Shown here piece by piece: positions 60,491-64,000 of a stretch of 64,000 bases of DNA. The translations under genes and the position numbers were made by a program. The notes under the pieces were generated by a model, which worked only from the letters and a program-made list of their open reading frames with translations, was not told the DNA's origin and did not search any database. Source of the stretch: Endocalyx cinctus (lineage: Eukaryota; Ascomycota; Sordariomycetes; Amphisphaeriales; Apiosporaceae); contig BCKC01000007.1 of the NCBI GenBank assembly GCA_001600455.1, positions 1,924,019-1,988,018 of the forward strand, given 5' to 3'. Each line of letters opens with the position of its first letter. Position 1 is the stretch's first letter.

Positions 60491-61165
60491 TTAGACCTCT
60501 TTATTACCTGTCTCTGTAGCCTTTTCAGGCGTTGTTACTTTTACTTCCTTATTAGTCCTCTCTTCCAAGCCATATTTAGTGTCTAGTTCTTGTCTCAGGG
60601 GAATCTCGCGCTCCAGAAGAACTAACAAAGTAGCGATTCCTGGAAACACGATTCCGATGCGGAAACATTGTCTCAATGAGTCGCTGTAAGCAGCACGGAT
60701 TTCGGTCTGTACATTGGGGGAGAATTGCTTGATGAAGGCGGCGGAGGCGTCCTGGTAAGCACCACCTCCAGCAAGCATCTCCCGTGCCCTGGGATCCGAT
60801 ATGGTGTAAAGCAGCTGGTCCATACGGTCATTGAAGATGGCAGCCGGAACAGCAACCCCCCAGATGCTTCCGAATGCGCGCAAGAAGCTCCAAGCGGATG
60901 TCGCCGCGGCCTGGTCAGCCTCGGCTACTGGAGCCTGGAATCCTGGGAGAAGAGTATCAATGATGATGCCGATTACCAACGCTCCAATAATTTGAAAGAC
61001 GGTCCACTGGGCTATAGTAGTCGTCTCGGAAAGTATCGACAGCAATCCAAAACCCAGTGTTTGGAGGGCAAAACCAGCGAAATGAACTGGCACGAATTTA
61101 CCCCACTTACTGATTGAGATGGCTGCGAGGGCAGCTCCAGGGATGCCAGCCACTGCAACAAGGTT
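60491..61165 (-). pseudogene. MFS drug-efflux transporter, C-terminal half only
   Basis: The minus-strand frame ends at 60,491 and is homologous-looking to the C-terminal half of a fungal multidrug or toxin-efflux MFS carrier. It contains VAGIPGAALAAISISKWGKF, a TLGFGLLSIL helix, QWTVFQIIGALVIGIIIDTL, the QAPVAEADQAAATSAWSF loop and GSIWGVAVPAAIFNDR, followed by a charged cytoplasmic tail. About 220 residues remain of the usual 500-600: the six N-terminal helices and the start codon are missing. The frame stays open to 61,240, but beyond about 61,165 it lies antisense to the reductase remnant and no longer resembles a transporter. I see no exon upstream that could supply the rest. The 5' boundary is approximate. 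Confidence 0.75.
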
Positions 61166-62135
61166 CTTGGGTAGAGCTATTCTGGATGCTCTACTTGCCG
61201 ACCCTTCGGTTTGTAAAGTACATTGTATTGCTGTACGCAATGCACAAAATTACCCTGATTTATCAAGTCTTGATAAAGTCGTCTTACACGAAGGAGACCT
61301 CTCGCTTAGTCGTCTCGGGCTATCGGAGAGAGAAGCACGGCATATTTTCCAAGGGGTCGACCTAATCATTCATAACGGGGCTGATGTTTCATACGGCAAG
61401 TCGTAGACGTCCTTGCAGCCTTGCAACGTGCAAGCTACCAAGGAGTTAGCCGAGATGGCCCTCCCGCGCATGATCCCCTTCCATTACGTATCCGGTGGTA
61501 GCGCACGCAGCTTCGCCGCAGCCGCCTCGGACTCCCTCGAGGTCCATCCCATCTCCATCGCCCGGTTTCCACCACCTACTTCCATCACGAAGGTGCCGGG
61601 GTACGCTGCCAGCAAACGGACGAGTGAGATTTTCCTGGAAAAGCTCAATTCCCGTCATGCAGACTGGCCCGTATACATCCATCGGCCGTCCAATATCGCA
61701 CGCACGGATGACGAGCTGAGTCTTGATCTCGTCAATAACCTGAAATACTATGTCCGCCTCCTACGCGCGGCGCCAGTTGCGCAAGGGGTCGCTCACGGAG
61801 CCATAGACAGCATTGCGCTTCACAAGGTCGTGCAAGGGATTATGGACGCCATAGATGCCCATTATAAAGAGCCGGGTAGAATGTTGAGATTCATACACCA
61901 TGCAGGTGGCGAGCATCTCTCACTGGCTGACATGCGTACTTGGGTAGATGAAAAAGATGAATATTATCGAAACGGTGGGGTATTCTCCGCAATTGATCAG
62001 GTATCGTTCTCGGAATGGGCGAAGCGCGCCGAGGAACGGGGCATGAACCCAACTATGGCATCTTTCATACAGTCATTTGGAGAAATGGGCAATATCGTAT
62101 TCCCGAGGTTAGTGACTGAAGTGAAAGACAAATGA
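61150..62135 (+). pseudogene. Thioester-reductase (NRPS / PKS-NRPS R domain) remnant
   Basis: The plus-strand frame resembles the C-terminal NAD(P)-binding reductase domain of NRPS-like or hybrid PKS-NRPS enzymes, which release the product as an aldehyde or alcohol. Visible: RFLGRAILDALLADPSVCKV (the usual TGxTGFLG loop is cut or altered), VVLHEGDLSLSRLGLSE, VDLIIHNGADVSY, NVQATKELAEMAL, FHYVSGGSA (catalytic Ser region), PGYAASKRTSE (the YxxxK pair, Tyr and Lys present), VYIHRPSNIA and a C-terminal helical part. A single in-frame TAG at about 61,404 interrupts it; frame is the same on both sides. All adenylation, condensation and carrier domains are missing. It meets the truncated MFS gene at about 61,150-61,170. 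Confidence 0.75.
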
Positions 62136-62164
62136 TCCATCGATAGCTCTCTGTTCACACGATA

Positions 62165-62214
62165 ATATATATATATATACATATATATATATACATGTGT
62201 GTGTGTGTGTGTGT
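62165..62214. repeat. TA / TG dinucleotide microsatellite
   Basis: A compound run of TA with a few C interruptions is followed by about nine TG units, just after the stop codon of the reductase remnant. Confidence 0.95.
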
Positions 62215-62504
62215 AACGAGTAAGAACACAGACCACTCGGGAGCTATGATTCCACAGCCCTCTATCTTTGTATTTATATTTGAAGTCAGCTTGTGTGTAT
62301 GTAATAAGGCGGCTGTCCCCCAGGCTTCAGGGGCTTCCCTTCGTCTAAAGTTTTGTTATTTTCATTAACTATGTCCGCTTGTCAAAATAGAGTTCTACCT
62401 TACCGTTTTTCTTTGAGATCCAGTTTCTTTGTATACCATATTCATAAATATGCATAAATACAGTAGCTCAGAACACTTGACTGATGAATGAGACAGTTGA
62501 TAGG

Positions 62505-62877
62505 GGGTCAACGATAGTAAGTTGAACCCAGGTCTAAATTTTACAGCCGGGTTCAACATTTACTTACACTGAGCCTCCGTTGAAAATAAAAAAAAATACC
62601 ATAATACAACACACATTTCGAAAATGATATGGTATACACTAATAGGGGCTCGCATCCCCCACAGACCCTCGGAACTAACCCGCGCTACACGCGACTTAAC
62701 CTTAACCGCTAACCGTATCGTCGTCGCTAGACTAATACGAAATTTACGCCGAATCTCAGTTCAGTGGTAGATTCATAATATATTTTATAATGGTATAACC
62801 ACTATGGAAAACCACCGAAAACCACTAAGTCGACGTACGTTAAGCTGCTGTTAAGTGGAGTAAAAGTTGAACCCGGG
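62505..62877. mobile_element. Short element with imperfect inverted ends (MITE-like remnant)
   Basis: 62,546-62,570 (CCGGGTTCAACATTTACT core) and 62,853-62,877 (AGTAAAAGTTGAACCCGG core) are inverted copies matching at about 20 of 24 positions. Just left of it, 62,505-62,545 repeats the blocks seen at 40,770-40,820 (GGGTCAACG, TGAACCC, GGTCTAAATTTTACA). The interior has no long open frame. The limits of the element are uncertain. Confidence 0.55.
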
Positions 62878-63523
62878 TAGTTACTGGAGTATTGTGGGGT
62901 CGGGAAATAGAGGTTGCGGGGCAGTATGGAAGTCGGTCAGTGGTTCAGTCTGCTGGTGATAGCTCATAATTTGCTCCCGCTGCTTCTAACCTCATCCATC
63001 ATCTTTACCCTCACGTGTTTCGTCCATGGCTTTGGATAACCAAAATAATCATCTAGTCTCTTCCCCCCCCTCTTTCACAACATCTGGGATGAAAGCCAAA
63101 AGGATTTCCGAATAATAGGTAGAACGTAGATCTCATGACCATTTCCTCCATTTCCTTTTCCTTTCTTCCTTTATTAATATTGAATCTGTGTAAGATTTTA
63201 CTGACCTACCTATTCAGGAAGCATACTACCCATGTCCACCAGGTGTTTAGGACGCGAACCTGTCTGTGGGGGTTTCCTATTAGAGAATATCATAGGAATA
63301 AAGCTTTCAACTTCAAGTCTATCTTACTTATTTAAAGCATCGTACCAAAGTACAAGTACCACATGAAGTGTTACCTCGGAATGATGCAACTCTTCTTCTT
63401 TTTGGGTGGGCTCGTTGTTTATTTAAACGAATACCGTAACTGTGACTTTCGCGTGCAGTTCCCGCGTGATTAAGAGAATGGTAATCAAGAAGTGTCAAGG
63501 TTGCGCGGCCCGCTACGGTAAGT

Positions 63524-63547
63524 GGTAGGTAGGTAGGTAGGTAGGTA
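63524..63547. repeat. TAGG tetranucleotide microsatellite
   Basis: About six copies of a GGTA/TAGG unit. Confidence 0.95.
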
Positions 63548-64000
63548 TATTGCGAGTCATATAGAGTCTCATTCTAGGCTAGGCGCCAATAAATATGTCT
63601 CACGCAAGTACTGACGTGAATCGTGACTTTACGTCAATGTACATGCTAATTATGAGCCCCATTTGGGCCTCAACCTATTTCAGCTACCAATCGATTACAA
63701 CCACATCGAATAATATCGGACGTTCGAAATTTGATTCGTAAGATCTTTTCACCTTGCCGATGATCGACATAATTTGATATGTTCCATGATTTTTTTTTCA
63801 ATCCAGTAACATAAATAAGACATAATAAGATAATACGTAAATGCAAATGCGGAATAGATGTAATATATGTAAGATCCTAAATCTTACTCCCGTAAAACAA
63901 GATTCCCCAGGTTTTTTTTTTCTTTTCTTAGGAAGCTAGACTAAATAGACTACACTATTCCAACCTAGACAGATAAAAAACCCTGGCCTTGGATCCATTT

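Larger units (their letters stand above)
62136..64000. other. AT-rich region with microsatellites and a repeat, no gene seen
   Basis: About 1.9 kb downstream of the reductase remnant. It holds a TA/TG microsatellite, the repeat at 62,505-62,877 and a TAGG microsatellite. T tracts lie near 63,790 and 63,913. The 66-codon frame at 63,135 has no recognisable feature. Confidence 0.6.

Noticed and set aside
62755..62800. AGTTCAGTGGTAGA, like a tRNA A box
   Set aside because: No matching B box or cloverleaf arms follow; I found no convincing tRNA gene by eye in the window.

Overview
The window is nuclear DNA of a filamentous ascomycete (Pezizomycotina, probably Sordariomycetes). The genes are split by short introns of about 55-130 bp with GTAAGT-type donors, CTAAC/CTGAC branch points and YAG acceptors. 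Intergenic DNA is AT-rich with many poly-A/T tracts, and the gene set is fungal (Ubp14, Dbp3, Rft1, Bmt6, Snu13, Vma3, an HXT-type sugar transporter, Ser/Thr-rich secreted proteins). There is no operon structure; each gene is transcribed on its own.

Left (1-10.6 kb): one enormous acidic, low-complexity gene on the minus strand runs off the left edge. About 3,465 codons are in view, and an 80-N assembly gap sits inside a 12-bp tandem repeat. 10.6-13.6 kb is AT-rich and empty. A three-exon membrane protein of unknown function lies at 13.6-15.2 kb.

15.9-38.5 kb is a run of mostly housekeeping genes: Ubp14 deubiquitinase (-), Dbp3 RNA helicase (+), Rft1 (-), a NADAR-domain protein (+), an HXT-like sugar transporter (+), a 287-aa protein of unknown function (+), transketolase (-, with a GC-AG intron) and a HAD hydrolase (-). 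Between the transporter and the 287-aa gene lies a 719-bp fold-back/MITE-like element with 231-bp inverted arms in which I read no mismatch, flanked by TA.

39.2-50 kb: a Gfd2-like RNase H-fold protein (-), Bmt6 rRNA methyltransferase (+), a Sac-domain phosphoinositide phosphatase with an hSac2-like tail (-), the divergent pair Snu13 (-, seven exons, one of 18 nt) and Vma3 (+, four exons, one of 13 nt), and a 75-aa two-helix membrane protein (+).

50.6-64 kb is accessory and gene-poor. It holds a secreted Pro/Gly/Ser-rich protein with three Lys-Arg (Kex2-type) sites before repeated peptides, a secreted Ser/Thr/Ala/Val-rich protein with an internal duplication, and a long empty stretch. At 60.5-62.1 kb two broken genes meet at their truncated 5' ends: the C-terminal half of an MFS drug transporter (-) and the C-terminal part of a thioester-reductase domain of the NRPS or PKS-NRPS type (+, with an in-frame stop). 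This looks like the scar of a lost secondary-metabolite cluster. A repeat with inverted ends at 62.5-62.9 kb shares a block with 40.77 kb.

All exon joins were made by eye from splice signals, reading frame and family conservation; none is transcript-confirmed.
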